This document shows positions 36,001-48,882 of a DNA stretch of 64,000 bases, piece after piece. Source of the stretch: Eudromia elegans (Eukaryota > Chordata > Aves > Tinamiformes > Tinamidae); the NCBI GenBank assembly GCA_003342815.1, contig PTEX01000060.1, forward strand, positions 1,190,244 through 1,254,243, read 5' to 3'. Positions within the stretch are counted from its first letter, which is position 1. Each line of letters opens with the position of its first letter. Below the pieces are notes generated by a model. That model was not told the DNA's origin. It saw only the letters and a list, made by a program, of their open reading frames with translations, and did not search any database. Both the position numbers and the translations under genes were made by a program.

Positions 36001-38322
36001 GCTGTTCAGACAAGAGCAGCTTGACTGATAGACCATTAGATCAGCAAAGTAAGTCTATTTTACAGTTCTAAAAATCTACTGTTGAAAATAATTTATTTCA
36101 TATTTTAAAAAACTTATTTGAAGAATAGAGAAGAATAAATATTAATTACTTTTAGAGAAAATGTAACCCTACATGATCCCTTTACCAAGACTCAAATTTC
36201 AGTGAAATTTATATTTAACAAAGAAAATTGGAAATGATGCAGGACATTAATAGAAATGTATTTGTAAAACTACAGGTACAGGTACAGAATGCTGAATGGT
36301 GCTGCCCTGGATATCAATGCAACTGACTCAGTGAACCATGTCCTCAACTTATCTCTCTTGTGGTAGTGGACACACAGCAACAGTGAAGAAGGCATCATTC
36401 AGTTCAGATACGGGAACAAGGTTCTAGCTGTCACTTTTTTGCCTTGTTGTTCACATGTAATTCTACAGTGAACATCAATCAAGTTATTTTTCCTTTAGGA
36501 AACGCTTTCTATGTAAAACACATCACAAGGAGACAGAGAAGGAAAGAGAGGAAACAGGAATATTGATGATGAATTAAACGGTCAGAAGAGTCTTGAGCAG
36601 TGTGAGGAAAGCAATGAAATAGATAGCTGAAGAGGCCTAATTTTAATGCAGCTGCTAGGAAAGAAGTAGCACAGAGAAGGTACTGAGTTGTTCAGGTGTA
36701 TTTCAGGTGTACTACAAGAGTGGGTAAGGAGCTTTCCCTGCATTAGGGTTCATGTGTAAAGGACACAGAAGCTCACAGAAGCAATTTTGACTTCTGCTGG
36801 TGACATAGGCACGAATACCTGGAACAAGTGAAAGATCAGAGGCTTGTCTCAAAGGAATCAGAGAAAAGAGGACTCGTAAAATGTCTTCCACCTCCATCCA
36901 TTCTCCTCCATTTTTTTATCAGACTGTTCAGCCACAGTGGGCATAGTTGATGCCCAAATGTGATAAAATGGCGGTGTGCTACTGCTATAGAATGGCTATC
37001 CCTTTCTTTATTCCCACATTTTGTCACAAGATTAACCCTTCTGCCCTTCTTTGCTCTTCCTCTCCTTCTTCCCAGCAAACACTTTTCAGGAAGCTTGCGG
37101 AGAAGCTGGAAGCTGGAGCACTAGGCAAATAGTCTGGCCCAGCTTTAAAGCAAGCAACTTGTTATATGTGTTCAGTGGCTTTCTGAGCATCTTGCTCCTT
37201 ACCTGAATGAGGATGACCTGGGAAAAATGGTAGCAGGAATTAGGGGCCATGGGACATGGGCAGAAACTGCCTTAACACAGCTTTCTCACAGGGAAAAAGA
37301 ATGTCCAAGGTCTCTGGGAAATGCACAGACAGATTAGGTTTGGGTTCAGATCTGGATCATGATCAGAGGCAGAAATATATATATAAAAAATCAAATTCAC
37401 AAAAATCTTATCTTTCTGATTGCATAACAGTTTGTTCAGTTTTTTGGGGGGCTGTCACTCAGGATTCCTGCAGGAAATTATCCCAAATTCTGCCCAAAAC
37501 CAAAACAAACAAACAAACAAAAGAAAAATCAATCTACATCCCCAACACATTTCTGCAAGCAACTTATGTTTTAAAGCATTTAGAGATATCAAACTCCACT
37601 GAAAGAGAAAACAGCTCCCAAACAAATAAAGTGTATTTTTTAATTAGGTGAATGAATTGCTAGGAAAAGCAACGGGCTTGTTAAGTTATGAAATTCTTAA
37701 ATCTTGATTGAATTAGAAACTTGTTTTCTTCCCTACACTAAAATGAAAAAAAAAAAAAAGCTTCCTGAGTTGTGTAAAATACTCACTTGAAAGGAACAGA
37801 GTCTTTTATTCCTTACCTGTGTATTTCTTATTCTCTCTCTCTATATATATTTTGCTTTCCAGTGGGTACTGAGTGGATCTCAGAATCTTTACTGTCAAAA
37901 CGGTTGTCAAAATTCATATACCTCTATAAAATATTTTGGCTCATTGAAATCTTGTTGAAACGTTCATGCCTTTCAGTTTTAAGAATAGGGCACTGCAGCT
38001 CTTGTTTCTCATAAAAGAAACCTACACACCTCATTAGGAAATTTGTCAAAAAAATGCTGATGACAGCTGGCAGTGCAGCGAAGTGCCACATCACTCATAC
38101 AGCACACATCCGTAGCACATTCTTGCTTAAAGCCAAATGAAGTCCCATATCTATCATTATTCCCTTGCTGGACTACAGGCAGTTAGCCATACATACAGAC
38201 ACAGAGCTGGTGTTTGACACACAGTTGGGTGCGGGCAAGTGTTAGCCTTAGGATCCATTCCTTCCATGCTATTACTGATAGACAGCATAGCCTTCAGTAG
38301 CACAGCCTAAAATCCTTCTTTC

Positions 38323-39340
38323 TCACAAAATCACAAAATAACACAGAATCGCAGAATGGTTCAGGTTGGAAGGGACCTCTAGAGATCATCTAGTCCAATC
38401 CCCATGCTCCAACATGGGGCACAGGGTCGCATACGGGTGGGTTTGGAAGATCTCCAAAGAAGGAGACTCCACAACCTCTTTGGGCAGCCTCTTCTTGGGC
38501 ACTGTCACTCTCAAAACAAAGAAGTTCTTCCTCACATGGACATGGAACCTCCTATGTTTCAACTCGTACCCGTTACCCCTTGTCCTGTCACTGGCCATCA
38601 CTGAGAAGAGTTTGCCCCCTCCTCCCTACATTCACCCCTCTGGTATTTACACATATTAATCAGATGTCCTCTCAGTTTTCTCTCCTCTAGGCTAAACAGG
38701 CCCAGCTCACTTAGTCTTTCCTCACACGATAGGTGCTCCAGCCCCTTAATCATCTCTGTTGCTTGACGCTGGACCCTCTCTAGAAGTTCCACATCCCTCT
38801 TGTCCTGTGGAGCCCAGAACTGCACCCAGTGCTCCAGGTGCGGCCTCACCAGGGGTGGGCAAAGGGGCAGGATCCCCTCCCTCGACCTGCTGGCAATGCT
38901 CCTCCTGATGCAGCTAGGATCCCATTGGCCTTCTTGGCCATGAGGGCACACTGCTGACTCATGGTTAACTTGCTGTCAACCAGGAGTCCCAAATCCCTCT
39001 CTGTGGAGCTGCTTTCCAGCAGGTTGGCACCTAATCTGTAGTCGTGCCTGGGGTTATTCCTGCCCAAATGCAGGACCCTGCACTTGTCCTTCTTGAACCT
39101 CATGAGATTCCTCTTTGCCCAACACTCTATCCTGTCCAAGTCCCTCTGAATGGCAGGGCAGCCCTATGGAGTGCTGACCACTCCACCCCATTTGGTATTG
39201 TCCACAAACTTGCTCAGGGTGCACTCTCTCCTTTTGTCCAAGTCATTGATGAACAAGTTGTACAGTATCGGAACACCAGAGCCAGTAGTGATTCCTGAGG
39301 GGCATGACTGGCCAGAGGCCTCCAACTTGACTGCCACAAC
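38323..39340 (-). mobile_element. CR1 LINE copy 2, 5'-truncated
   Basis: On the + strand the copy starts with the complement of the tail repeats (TCACAAAATCACAAAATAACACAGAATCGCAG from 38323). GGTTGGAAGGGACCTCTAGA is near 38364-38383, TCATCTAGTCCAATCCCC follows, and the reverse-transcriptase coding part runs to GGCCTCCAACTTGACTGCC near 39318-39336. It is in the same subfamily as copy 1: both carry GTGCCCARGAAGAGGCTGCC where copy 3 has GAGCACTGGAACAGGCTGCC, and both encode [12 protein letters not shown]. It is truncated at a similar CR1 position to copy 1. Confidence 0.97.
38846..39340 (-). pseudogene. CR1 ORF2 reverse-transcriptase remnant (copy 2)
   Basis: Two overlapping minus-strand frames hold the reverse-transcriptase remnant. 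The upstream one (ending at 39164) shows LYNLFINDLDKRRECTLSKFVDNTKWGGVV, where the catalytic ADD has become VDN, so one of the two metal-binding Asp is lost. After a frame change it continues as [45 protein letters not shown] (39139-38846). It then shifts again near 38935 (AKKANGIL followed by AASGG). The C-terminal part is in yet another frame at 38598-38951 ([41 protein letters not shown]). It is non-functional. Confidence 0.92.
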
Positions 39341-42091
39341 ATACACAGGCATAACACATACAGGCGCAACATAGGCACGTGAGCACCCATGAACACATCC
39401 TACTGCCTGGGTCCTGAGTCTATTAGCACCAATCTCTTTTTTTCTTATTAGCACTATCATCAGTATTTCAGTTCAAGATAAAAATATAGCTTTCTCTGCA
39501 TGAGAAGTTATTCTGATCCCGCAGAAATATTATTAGGTATGTTATGCAGTAGTGTACACAGTTCAAGCTTAGTTTAGAGGTGCACCTGGATGATGAGGTT
39601 GTTTGGCAGGGAAGTTCATGACAGAGAAACATCCTCTTACAGATTTACCTATGGTGCTTGACAATGCTACTCTCACATGACAATGGCAATGCCACTCTCA
39701 AATGATAATGACAATGACAATGACAATCTGAACACAACATATTCTCTTCTGAGCGCTCCCTAATTCACTGCAGAATCTGTCCACTGTGTCTAGTCACCTC
39801 AGACCACCTCCATCGGCTGCCCAAAGGAAACCTAGACTGTGGTTTAAACAGATGATTGAAAATTTACACAGCACTTTCCTTTAGCTGAGCTATCTGAGCA
39901 TAACTTTCCATCAGCTGAACCACAATCAGGAGGTGTCTCTTTGTGTATTAAGTACAGTAAACTTTGCTAGAATACAAAGATGAGGAAACTAGACATTCTT
40001 CCACTGAAGGACAAAAAAAATGACAGAAAATCTTGCTCCCACTCAGTGATTGATTGACAGGAATATTTATTATGGATGCAAGCTTTAAAATCACATCTAA
40101 GTTCCTTTTTCATGCTACACAGTGTCTGAAAAACATCTTCTTAGTATAGCATGACTTCAATGGATCCCTTAACACAACCAAAGTGGGGTTACTTAATTAC
40201 ACCCTTAACTGTGTAATTCAGCAGAACCCTTTTCCTCCATGCAGCTCCACCATGACTGGAAAGACCGTGAGCACACAAAACTAGGCTTCTCCCAGCACAG
40301 CTACATGTGCACCTGGGGATCTGCCAGGATAACTAAGAGCATTTTAGTTTGTGAGGCTTTTTCTGCTCTTCTGTCTGAGCAAGATGACTTTGTAGTTCTG
40401 CTTTCTGCGGTGACCATCAAACCTGGTGATGGAGGGGACAGTAGTGGAAAGGCTGCAGTGATGAAGATACCTTCTTCCTGATGCCCAAGGCTGCCCTGAG
40501 CCTCCCACTTGTAGTTGGTGTTGTAGGGACCTCAACTGCATGGGCAGCAGCTGCTGAACTGTGGCTTGAAGGACAGTATGCAAAGATAATCGTCATCCAG
40601 TTCTGTTTTCCTGGTAAGTTATGGTGATTCAATAACTACAATACAAAATGTCTGTGTTGCTTCTTTTCAGAGGTGGAGGGAGAGTCAGACTTCTCAAGGG
40701 AGGGAAAAGACCTTTGATTTTCATAACAATTCGCTGGGATGTAGATACCTAATTGGATTGGGCACTTTTGAAAATTTTAACCTGTGCACCCAAACCTGAT
40801 CCCAGTAAAACAAATTAATTTCAACAGGGCTTGAATCTGGCCTGTGTCAGAGAGGCATTCAATTGATTTTTTTTTTTTTTTTTTTGTTCATTACCTGTTT
40901 AAACACAAAGGATCTCTGACATATGGTTGAAATAAGTGTAACAGCGAGAGCCTTTGGACAGGAGAGGCTGTGAAGCCCCGAGACAGCATGGAAGCTGACT
41001 GACCTCTCAGTCCTTTTGAGTTGGTCCTTGGATATGTGGCAGCTGCAAGTGCTGTTATTCAGGCTGTTTTGTCATTCTGTGCTGGAGATTTTTCCCAGGA
41101 TGTGTCAGTTCCACACACAGAGACGTTCAGCAAAATGAGGACAAGTGTCACCATTACTTAGCATTAGCAATGCAAGGAATGCCATAAAATTCGATATTCC
41201 AACATGCAGCAACACAACTGTTCTATAACTGCCTTTTATTTGTCATACCAATTAGCTGAAATAGCTTCTCCACATCACTAATACGTATTTAGCTGAAAAC
41301 ACCGTGGGAGGTCCAAAGCCTCAGTCTAGAATAAAATCTTATGTATGGTGATAGACAGAACAAGGACAAGTCATTGCATACCCATGCACATCTTAATCAA
41401 GCTCTGGATTAAACAGGAGGCTTAATCTTATTACTCTAGTCATCTATCTGTAAATTCCGGAGGAAAGAGAAGGTGACAGAGAGGGGGGGTTTTTCACTTG
41501 TTCTCTCTTCAATATTAGAAGTCCTGCCAGCAAAGCCAAGGTTTTCACACAGGTTGTTTATGCTGTGTGTGTTTCCCAAACAAATGGGAGCTAGAAGGAG
41601 TTGGGTCAGCTGAGATGCTGTAGTCCTTCAAGGGGTATGTTTGTGCAAATATCTTTCAAAATCATGAATCTCAAAAATTCAGCAGTGTTTTCAGATTTAT
41701 TTACTCTTCTTTTTTTTTTCCTTATTTTTTAAACAACATTTATTACTACCTTCCTCTGGCGATTTCTTAAGAAGGAGGCAGAAGTATTTTACTCTTCAAA
41801 AGAAATAGGTTGGAAAATTCAATAGTGCTTCATTTCTCTTGCCAAGCACAGTAATTACACAAGCTACAGCAAATATTTAAATAAAAGAAACTTTTTTTTT
41901 TCTTTTTCTCTCATTCCTAGATTTGTTGATAATAATAAAAGAGTAAGGAGATATGAAAAAGCTTGAAATGAGAGGTATGGATGGGGGGAAGTTGAAAAAT
42001 GAATTAGCACACAATTGTCTTCCCATAGGATGTCTCCTTTATTTAAAGAGTTTGGGGTTTTTTTAGATTTAAAGTTTGGATTTTTTTTTAT
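39341..42091. other. Unassigned DNA, mixed composition
   Basis: No gene was recognised. T19 lies at 40867-40885. G7 followed by T5 lies near 41483-41496. The part 40220-40620 is richer in G+C and has overlapping frames on both strands (40239-40481 +, 40344-40583 -), none with a recognisable domain. Confidence 0.5.
39660..39728 (+). repeat. Short minisatellite, GACAATG-based
   Basis: GACAATGCTACTCTCACAT and a diverged copy (GGCAATGCCACTCTCAAAT) are followed by four short ATGACA/ATAATG units. This is a local tandem expansion of a 6-base and a roughly 25-base unit. Confidence 0.8.
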
Positions 42092-42184
42092 AAAAATAGT
42101 TTAAATATATGTAATAAATAAATATATAATATAATATGTATAATAAATATTATAAATATATATGTGTGTGTACATATATATATA
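42092..42184. repeat. AT-rich microsatellite (TATAA/TATG)
   Basis: About 90 bases of TATA, AATA and TATG words with a short GTGTGTGTAC insert near 42163-42172. It is self-complementary in places, for example ATATATATGTG against TACATATATATAT. Confidence 0.85.
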
Positions 42185-43104
42185 ACTTGGAAAAAAAAGT
42201 TATAGTAGAGGGAATATCCTGATTGTCTCAGTCAATCTTAGGTCCTAGAAAAAGGAATATCTTTAATATATTACCCATTGCAAGCAAGAGGAATGTAATT
42301 GAAATTGATTTTTAATTACTTCTATTTAAAAATGTCTCCCAGACACTAGCAGAAAATTATCCGGCATTTTGAAAAGTGAGAATGCAAACTGCCTTTACTG
42401 AGGATGGATTCGCATGAGTTTTTACTTTTTGATAGGTTATTATCAGTTTGCCCTCAAGTAATGCTCTTTTACTGGACAGCGCTATGACGTATTTATCCTC
42501 AGCTAAGGCATTTAGTCAGAAAGTGTAAGTCCAGTGCATACCCTGACCTCCATCCGCACGTCTGCATTTCCAGATATTTTCTCCTAACTGGGCTATCAGT
42601 AACTGAATTATCTGTAGCCAGTCCAGTTCAGGTCTATGTTAAATGAGACCTGTTGACCTGGCAATAGGGTTGCTGTGAGGACAGATGGGCCCTACAGTGG
42701 TGGAGAGGGCAGTCCTGGTAGGGACCCACCTGCGTACCTCTGAGCCTCTACTAGGTGGCAGTTCTTGTCCAGCCTGTGATACTGGTGTCCCCTCAATGAT
42801 TCTAAAGCCCTGAAGTTGCTCAAGAACTCTGCACTTCAGAAATATCCTCACACGTGGCAATAAAAGTCCTCGAAAGGAGTATAGCTGCTGCCATCTCTAT
42901 TTTCTTTTATCTACCTTTCCATATGTAAGGTCAGCAGTGGTACTGAGGAATTCTGCCTATGTGAGGTGATGGATTAATTGGAAAAGGAAAGGCAAGGGCA
43001 AATACTCTGTAGGTATTTTAGTCTTCTGAGCACCCACCTAGACTTCATTTAACAGCTTCTTCATCAGTGCTTCATTGACCTCACTTAATGTCCTGCCTAA
43101 TTGG
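42185..43104. other. Unassigned DNA
   Basis: No gene was recognised. The part 42640-42880 is GC-richer than its surroundings and contains the CTCF-like word at 42748-42761. Its minus-strand frame (42639-42860) has no domain. Confidence 0.5.
42748..42761 (+). promoter_or_regulatory. Candidate CTCF site
   Basis: CTACTAGGTGGCAG matches the vertebrate CTCF core (CCASYAGRKGGCRS) at 13 of 14 positions, the second C being T. The core AGGTGGC is intact. It sits in a local GC-rich patch. CTCF binds such sites to anchor chromatin loops. Binding here is inferred from the sequence only. Confidence 0.35.
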
Positions 43105-43290
43105 CATAGATGTTAGAACATTTTTCCTAATACTGGCTTTTAATATAGCTCTTTTTCCGTGTTTTAGACCATTACTTCTGGTTTAACCATCTTAAATATT
43201 TCCCTCCACTCTTTTATATTGTTCCTTCTGAACATACTCTCTTGTCAGCAGTTATCATAGCCCTTTGCTCTTATCTTTTCTGTGAGGAAC
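43105..43290 (-). mobile_element. Ancient CR1/L3-type LINE fragment
   Basis: Read antisense, the segment follows the 3' coding part of old amniote CR1-type elements: TTAGAACATTTTTCCTAATA near 43123-43142, CCATTACTTCTGGTTTAACC near 43169-43188 and GTTATCATAGCCC near 43251-43263, in the expected order and spacing. Divergence is high, and the ends cannot be placed exactly. The call rests on remembered family landmarks. Confidence 0.45.
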
Positions 43291-46200
43291 ATTATGTTTC
43301 CAATGCAATAGGATAGACAGAGATTCTCTGCCTCAGTGCAATTTAGCTCCTCATGAGAATGGCCTTCCTTGTGCGGAATTACACATCTTATTTTGTCTTT
43401 GTATGAAATGTCTAAAGAGGAAAACACATAAGATCCACAACTTAAGGGCTTTTTTTGTTTCTTTTTTTAGCGTTCAAAATATGTCTAATTAAAAAAAGAG
43501 AGAGAAATCTAAATCTGTAGCTGCTCAATCTTAGATTTGCATTAACAATAATATGACATTTAATAACAACAGACACATAATCATGTTCAGCAAAAAGAAC
43601 ACACATCAACTGAGCATCATTGCAGACTGGAAGCTGTAAAACTACAGCAAGCAGTGTGGTCATTCACTCAAATGGAAAAAAAAAAAAAAAAAAGGAAATG
43701 TAAAAGAGATTTGCAATCCAGGAATTATTTCTCTTCACAAGACTGCAAATCTCTATCAGAGATCAAGATCTCTCTCTCAGGAAATGAAGTTGGATCTAAT
43801 AGCCACAAAATCTCCTTTTGTCGTGTAACAGAGCTAATGGTGGGTGAGTGCAGTTCCCACTGCTATCAAACACGCAGGCAGTTTTCACCTGTAATACCAG
43901 GCAATTTCAATGGCAGCCTTTTTCCATATGTGTCCAACATTCAGAAGTCTCATAGACCACACGTATAAAGCAATTGGTCTAAGTCTAGCAGAAGAGCTAT
44001 CATTCACTTCAGTAAGATTTCAAGGTTCAGTGAAGCCTTTTTTTTTTTTCCTATTCCTTTAAGGTAATTGTTAGTGGGAAAGAAAAAGAAAAAATGGGAA
44101 AAAAAAGAAATGCTGAACTCAGAATGTCATCCTCTGATCCCTATCAGGATGCTGCTTGCTTGTCCAAAGCAACTATTGTTTTAAGTTTCAACAGAAAAAA
44201 AATCACACAAAATTGTAATTAGCAGTTATTGATCACCTAGTTGATGATTTTCCTTTTTTTCTTTTTCTTTTCTAAAATCTTCAAGACTGGATAGCAAATG
44301 AGAAGCAACAAGTTCTTTTTGTCTCCTAAAAAGCCAGGTGGGTCCTGATCCTTAATTATTTCTTCCTTCAGAAAAGGTCAGTGTAGTGGGAGGCAGTGCC
44401 TGCTTTTTCCAAGCGTGAAGCTGCATTTCAGTGTTGGTAGGGATGCCTCAGAGGTGTTCTGGTTGGTGTCTCAGGGTGGAATAGAAGGGATCAGCATGGA
44501 CACAGGTGCTTGGCTCCTGTGTACTGTCCAAGGCACAATTCTGAAGCATTGATCACTAATTGATCACAGGCTACATCATCCTTCTCCCCTTCCTTGTCGT
44601 TGACTGGAAATCATTCAGAGGAGGCTTATTAAAGTCAAAGGAAATGCACATTGACTCTGGGAAAGGCAACATAGAGCAGTTGCCTAAAATCTGCCATTTA
44701 AAATGTTTCCTAGGCTACCTTTAATGCTCTTGAATTTCTGACAGGGAGGTTGTTAAAAGGTCTTTGTATCTGCCAGGAATTGAAACTGGCTACAGTGCTT
44801 ATTAGGGCCTAAATAAGGAGGAAGAGGATGATCATCAGGACATTTATAATTGATGGAGCTGCATTAAGTGTTATAAAGTAATTCTAATTATAAAATATTT
44901 CAGGTCTTCTATCAATCATTCTTCTCTTGTTCACCTTTTCTGTTCTGATCCCCAAATACACTAATCATACAGTTGGAACCAGCTCCGTTGCCATTGCTGC
45001 TGCTACACAGTGAGATTCTAGTTATTGAGCGTGCACCTTATAAGGAGACAAACCACAGCACTAAATGCAGCACAGCTTGGGCTAAACAGATGAGCTATAC
45101 AAGGATGCTGAGACAGACTCACTTTTGAATTCTTTGTGCATGTGGTTCTATTACACTTGCCCACTAATGAATGAGAAAACCGCATTAAAAAAAAATCTAA
45201 TTAAAAGGCAGTTATTGGTGGAAATGTTTTTTCAGACATCTTTTTAGGTAGGAGCTTTGTGTATATAGATGTGCATGGGATAAGCAATATAATAATATTG
45301 TAAGGAATGCTATGATTTCACATGCTTTTTTGATCCAAAATGGAAGAAAAAAGAAGGAAAAATTCAATCACCTAGAAAAAATAATAAAAAAAATACTTGT
45401 GTACTTTTGGTTGATCAAACACGACTTCCCCTTGGTGAATTGAGAAGAACTGAGAAGAGTGGAACTTGTACCCAGCAACACAAGGCTGGAGCTAAGTCTT
45501 GATTTTCAGGACAAATTTCTATAAAATAACAGTGTATAAGACCCCAACTCATTCCTAATGAACAATCAGCTGACCTGAGGAGTCTGTAAGAACAAGTCAG
45601 TTCAGAAGAATTTCACTAACTTCATATTTCCTCCAACTAGAAATACACCTTAGAAGAGATTTTATTTGATCAAACTAACTTTCCATCTGAACAGAAGAAG
45701 GAAAAGGTCATGTGAATAAGAATAGCTGCAACATTTAATCCTTTCATAAATTAAAAAAAAAAGAAAAAAACCTCTTTATCTTCATATGACTCTCTATTTA
45801 TCTTCATATTTTGTGCAAGAACTTCCTAAGGCAACTTAATAGCTTAAATAAGAATTTTGCAGTAATCATTGTGGTTACTGAACAGCAACAAAAGAATTTG
45901 CAAATCAGCCTGTATATTACACAGCAGTAAACTAGGAAGTGGGAGGAAAATGACAGCTGGCTGTTTCCATTTACATACACATACTCACACACAAACATAC
46001 ACACTATATATTTATATTATATATGTAAACCTTTCACAAACACTATTCTTCTGCTTTCTTTGAACCTTTTTTCTTCCTTATGTTGAGGCACTACTTTTGC
46101 CTGTGAAGGCTGACCTCAGATAAAATGACTGAGCAGGATGATATGGAAGGCTTTGGGTAACTGTAACATCTTCTTTATTTCTTTATATATTTTAATTTGA

Positions 46201-48882
46201 TTTTGTGTATACCCTTGAGTAACTTTCTATTTGTCTAACCAGTTCATGTTTTTGCCTTTTAGTTAGTCAATTTAGTTAATCACATTTTCTCCTTTCAGGA
46301 AGATAAATTGCATTTCCATGTCAGGGAAAAATGAAGTATTTGAGCAGTGGACTAGGCCTGTTATTTTTTAAAATACTAAACTCCTATCTGTTTGAGGCTA
46401 CTTGAAAATCACATCTTCCATACCAGGCCATGATATCATTGCAGACACCATGCAGGTTGTATTTGTACAGGCATAGTTCTCTTCATTTCCTTGACACTTC
46501 CACTGCTCAAATCACAGCCAACTCCTTTCTATAGAAATTTGTTTTGTGTTAGCATAATTATTCCACTTCTTTTGAAAACTCTACTCTGAATTAAAGAGAA
46601 CACGAAGGGTAAGAAGTGCTTTAGATTCCCTAATCGAAATAAATATAGAGCAGGGGCAATATTTTTTTTTTTTTTCCTAGAGCTTAGAAACCTGAATAGA
46701 ATAATCATCAATATCCCCTGTTTTCCTGTGTGTTTTTACTGCCTCCTGAAGGAGATGTCATTTCAAGAACCACAGAGCACCACTCAGTTAAGATTTTTTT
46801 TCTCACGTTGGTTTATTGTGAAAATCAGACTAGCTTAAAAATGATTTTTAAGTGTGGGATCTACTTAACCATCTATTAAAATTTGTTTAATTTAAAGGAA
46901 GGCAGATAGACTGCAATAGAATCACAGAGAATAGGAAGAAGTAGCAAAGGCATCCAATAGCTCACTTATAATGAACTTCACCTGGTGTTAAAATATTTTA
47001 AAAATGCATTTTTTTTGGAGATTTACTTAGTTGCCAGAGATCGTCTTTTTCTTCTGTGATTGTGTAGTCCCTTGCATTGTGCATTCCTCTGCATCTCAAG
47101 AAAGCAAGTGCTGGCTACAGGACAGCGTTGTCCATCTCCATTGGGAGATTTTCCAGCAATTCAATTGCAGCCACATAAAAACAAGCAATAAGAATATACC
47201 AAAAATCAAGCCAGACATTTCCTCATCCTTCCTGCTTACCACGGTTTTCTTTCAATAGATTTACATCGATTAGAGGTTGAGAGATATTGCTCTTTATTCC
47301 CTATGGCATCAATTATAATTACAGGTTACTTTTAGAGCTTTTCAGGGCCTGTTTCTGGGCTCTCCATAATCTCTCCTAGTAGGATATGGGCCTTACAATG
47401 GATCACAAATAAAACTTCCATTCCTCACAAGTTAAGATTTTAAGTAAGAAACTCTAAACATTCTCCCATACTGTATAGCATATCTGGGAAGAAAATATAT
47501 AGTATCTGCATAGCTGCTTCATTATCAGATTTCAAATTCTCCTTTAAGTTTATCTTTGCTATGGGACCTGCAAAATACCTCCAAATAGGATAAGATTTAG
47601 TCTTCTGGGAAAACACAGCATTACGGCCAACCATGCTAATCTTGTGGTCACTTCTTTCTCTTGTTTAATCTTGGCTTGCATGTTTTCATCAAAGTGGATT
47701 TTGTACTTTTTTTCATATTTGAACAGAACTTGGAAAATCAGGATCCAGGACTGCAACTATGATTGAATGGGATTCATTTAACCATGTATGTATTCCTACA
47801 GTGCATTGAAGGCACTAAATTAGACTTCCTTTACCCTTAGTACAGAGAAACATATTCTCTGGGAGCTTATGAAATAAAAAATGTATGTTTTATAGTCACT
47901 ACATCTTACAAGTAATTATGAAATCAAGTAGCTCAGGTGCTCACATAAAATGACCTATGACTTCTAGGGTTAATCAGTGCAGCTCCCTCTAGCACAGGCT
48001 GCCCCTTCCTCTTGACCCTAACTTTCTCACTCTGGATTAGTAAAGATTTTATCACTCTTTAATATATATCAGATTCAACCAAGTGACCAATTCTAACCTC
48101 TAAAAATTATGTATCTAAGTCCGGACTTTTCATCTAATGGTCTGAGATCTTGAAAGTTTGGAAGCATGAGAGAAATTGAGAAAGTCCAGACAACTGTCTC
48201 TCTGGAAGAACCATAGATTTACTAATAAGTAAAATAATCCATCTCTCTTAATTTCATACACTAAGATGATTTAGGATTATGGATGATCTAGAGTCTTTCA
48301 ATCAAAAGGTTGTGTATCAGGAGACAGGAAATCACAAAGTATAGCTGAGTACACAGGGGCTGAATAGACCTTTAAAGATGCCTAATGGGTCCCACTGACA
48401 AAGAGGTGAACTCTTAGTCTCCTTTAGGCAGAATTCAGGCAATATTTTTGTGTATCTGAACAGAAGCAGGATGAATGTGGTCAAGGATGCAATCACCATA
48501 AAGAGCTTAAAACAATTGATGCTTTATTTCAACCAATTCAGACCTGACATAGAGAATTATATATATGCACAATTACTCTCCCTTGCAGACTACACCTAGT
48601 TCTGGGATGTTCAGTCCATATGTCTCATAATACTCACCCTTCTTTATTTCTCCCCAATTATGTTAATTTCTAATAATAATGAAATTTTCCTGTTAAAATT
48701 TACTTTGTAGTAATAGTCACACCAGATGTTGCTTTATTTACTCCCTGTTTATCATGGTTTTTAATTGTGAGTTAGCACCTTCTGTAGTTTGCAGATAAAC
48801 ATTTCTTTAGCATGATTGGTAAACCTGAATCACTTCAGAATTTCTCTGTACTGAGTTTAAGATCAGCTCAGCATATGATCCT
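43291..48882. other. Unassigned AT-rich DNA
   Basis: About 5.6 kb without a recognisable gene. Simple repeats are A18 at 43676-43693, T12 at 44038-44049, a CA/TA run at 45968-46025 and T14 at 46672-46685. The part 44800-44900 is non-repetitive and rich in homeodomain-type AT words. The open frames here (43654-43968 +, 47440-47756 -) have no domain. Confidence 0.5.
45968..46025. repeat. CA/TA-rich microsatellite
   Basis: Runs of ACACAT, ACTCACACACA and TATATATTTATATTATATATG. It explains the Thr/His/Tyr-rich frame at 45869-46063 and its antisense partner at 45804-46004. Confidence 0.8.

Larger units (their letters stand above)
27989..38322. other. Unassigned AT-rich DNA, about 10 kb
   Basis: No gene was recognised, and no transposable element that I can name. 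Simple repeats are A17 at 28728-28744, T21 at 33071-33091, a CAAA-type run with a CCCC junction at 33966-33997, GGTATTT copies at 35178-35208, ATTGCATCT copies at 35763-35790, A14 at 37746-37759 and a CT/TA run near 37835-37852. AP-1-like TGAGTCA is at 31346-31352. Small direct repeats occur at 31845-31870 (AACAGCTGATT-like). The longest frame (37256-37651 +, 131 codons) is Lys/Ser/Gln-rich without a domain. Confidence 0.5.

Noticed and set aside
37256-37651. 131-codon frame
   Set aside because: Lys/Gln/Ser/Thr-rich, crosses a CAAA-type simple repeat and has no domain.
46917-46945. AATAGAATCACAGAGAATAGG, reminiscent of CR1 tail complement
   Set aside because: No CR1 body next to it.
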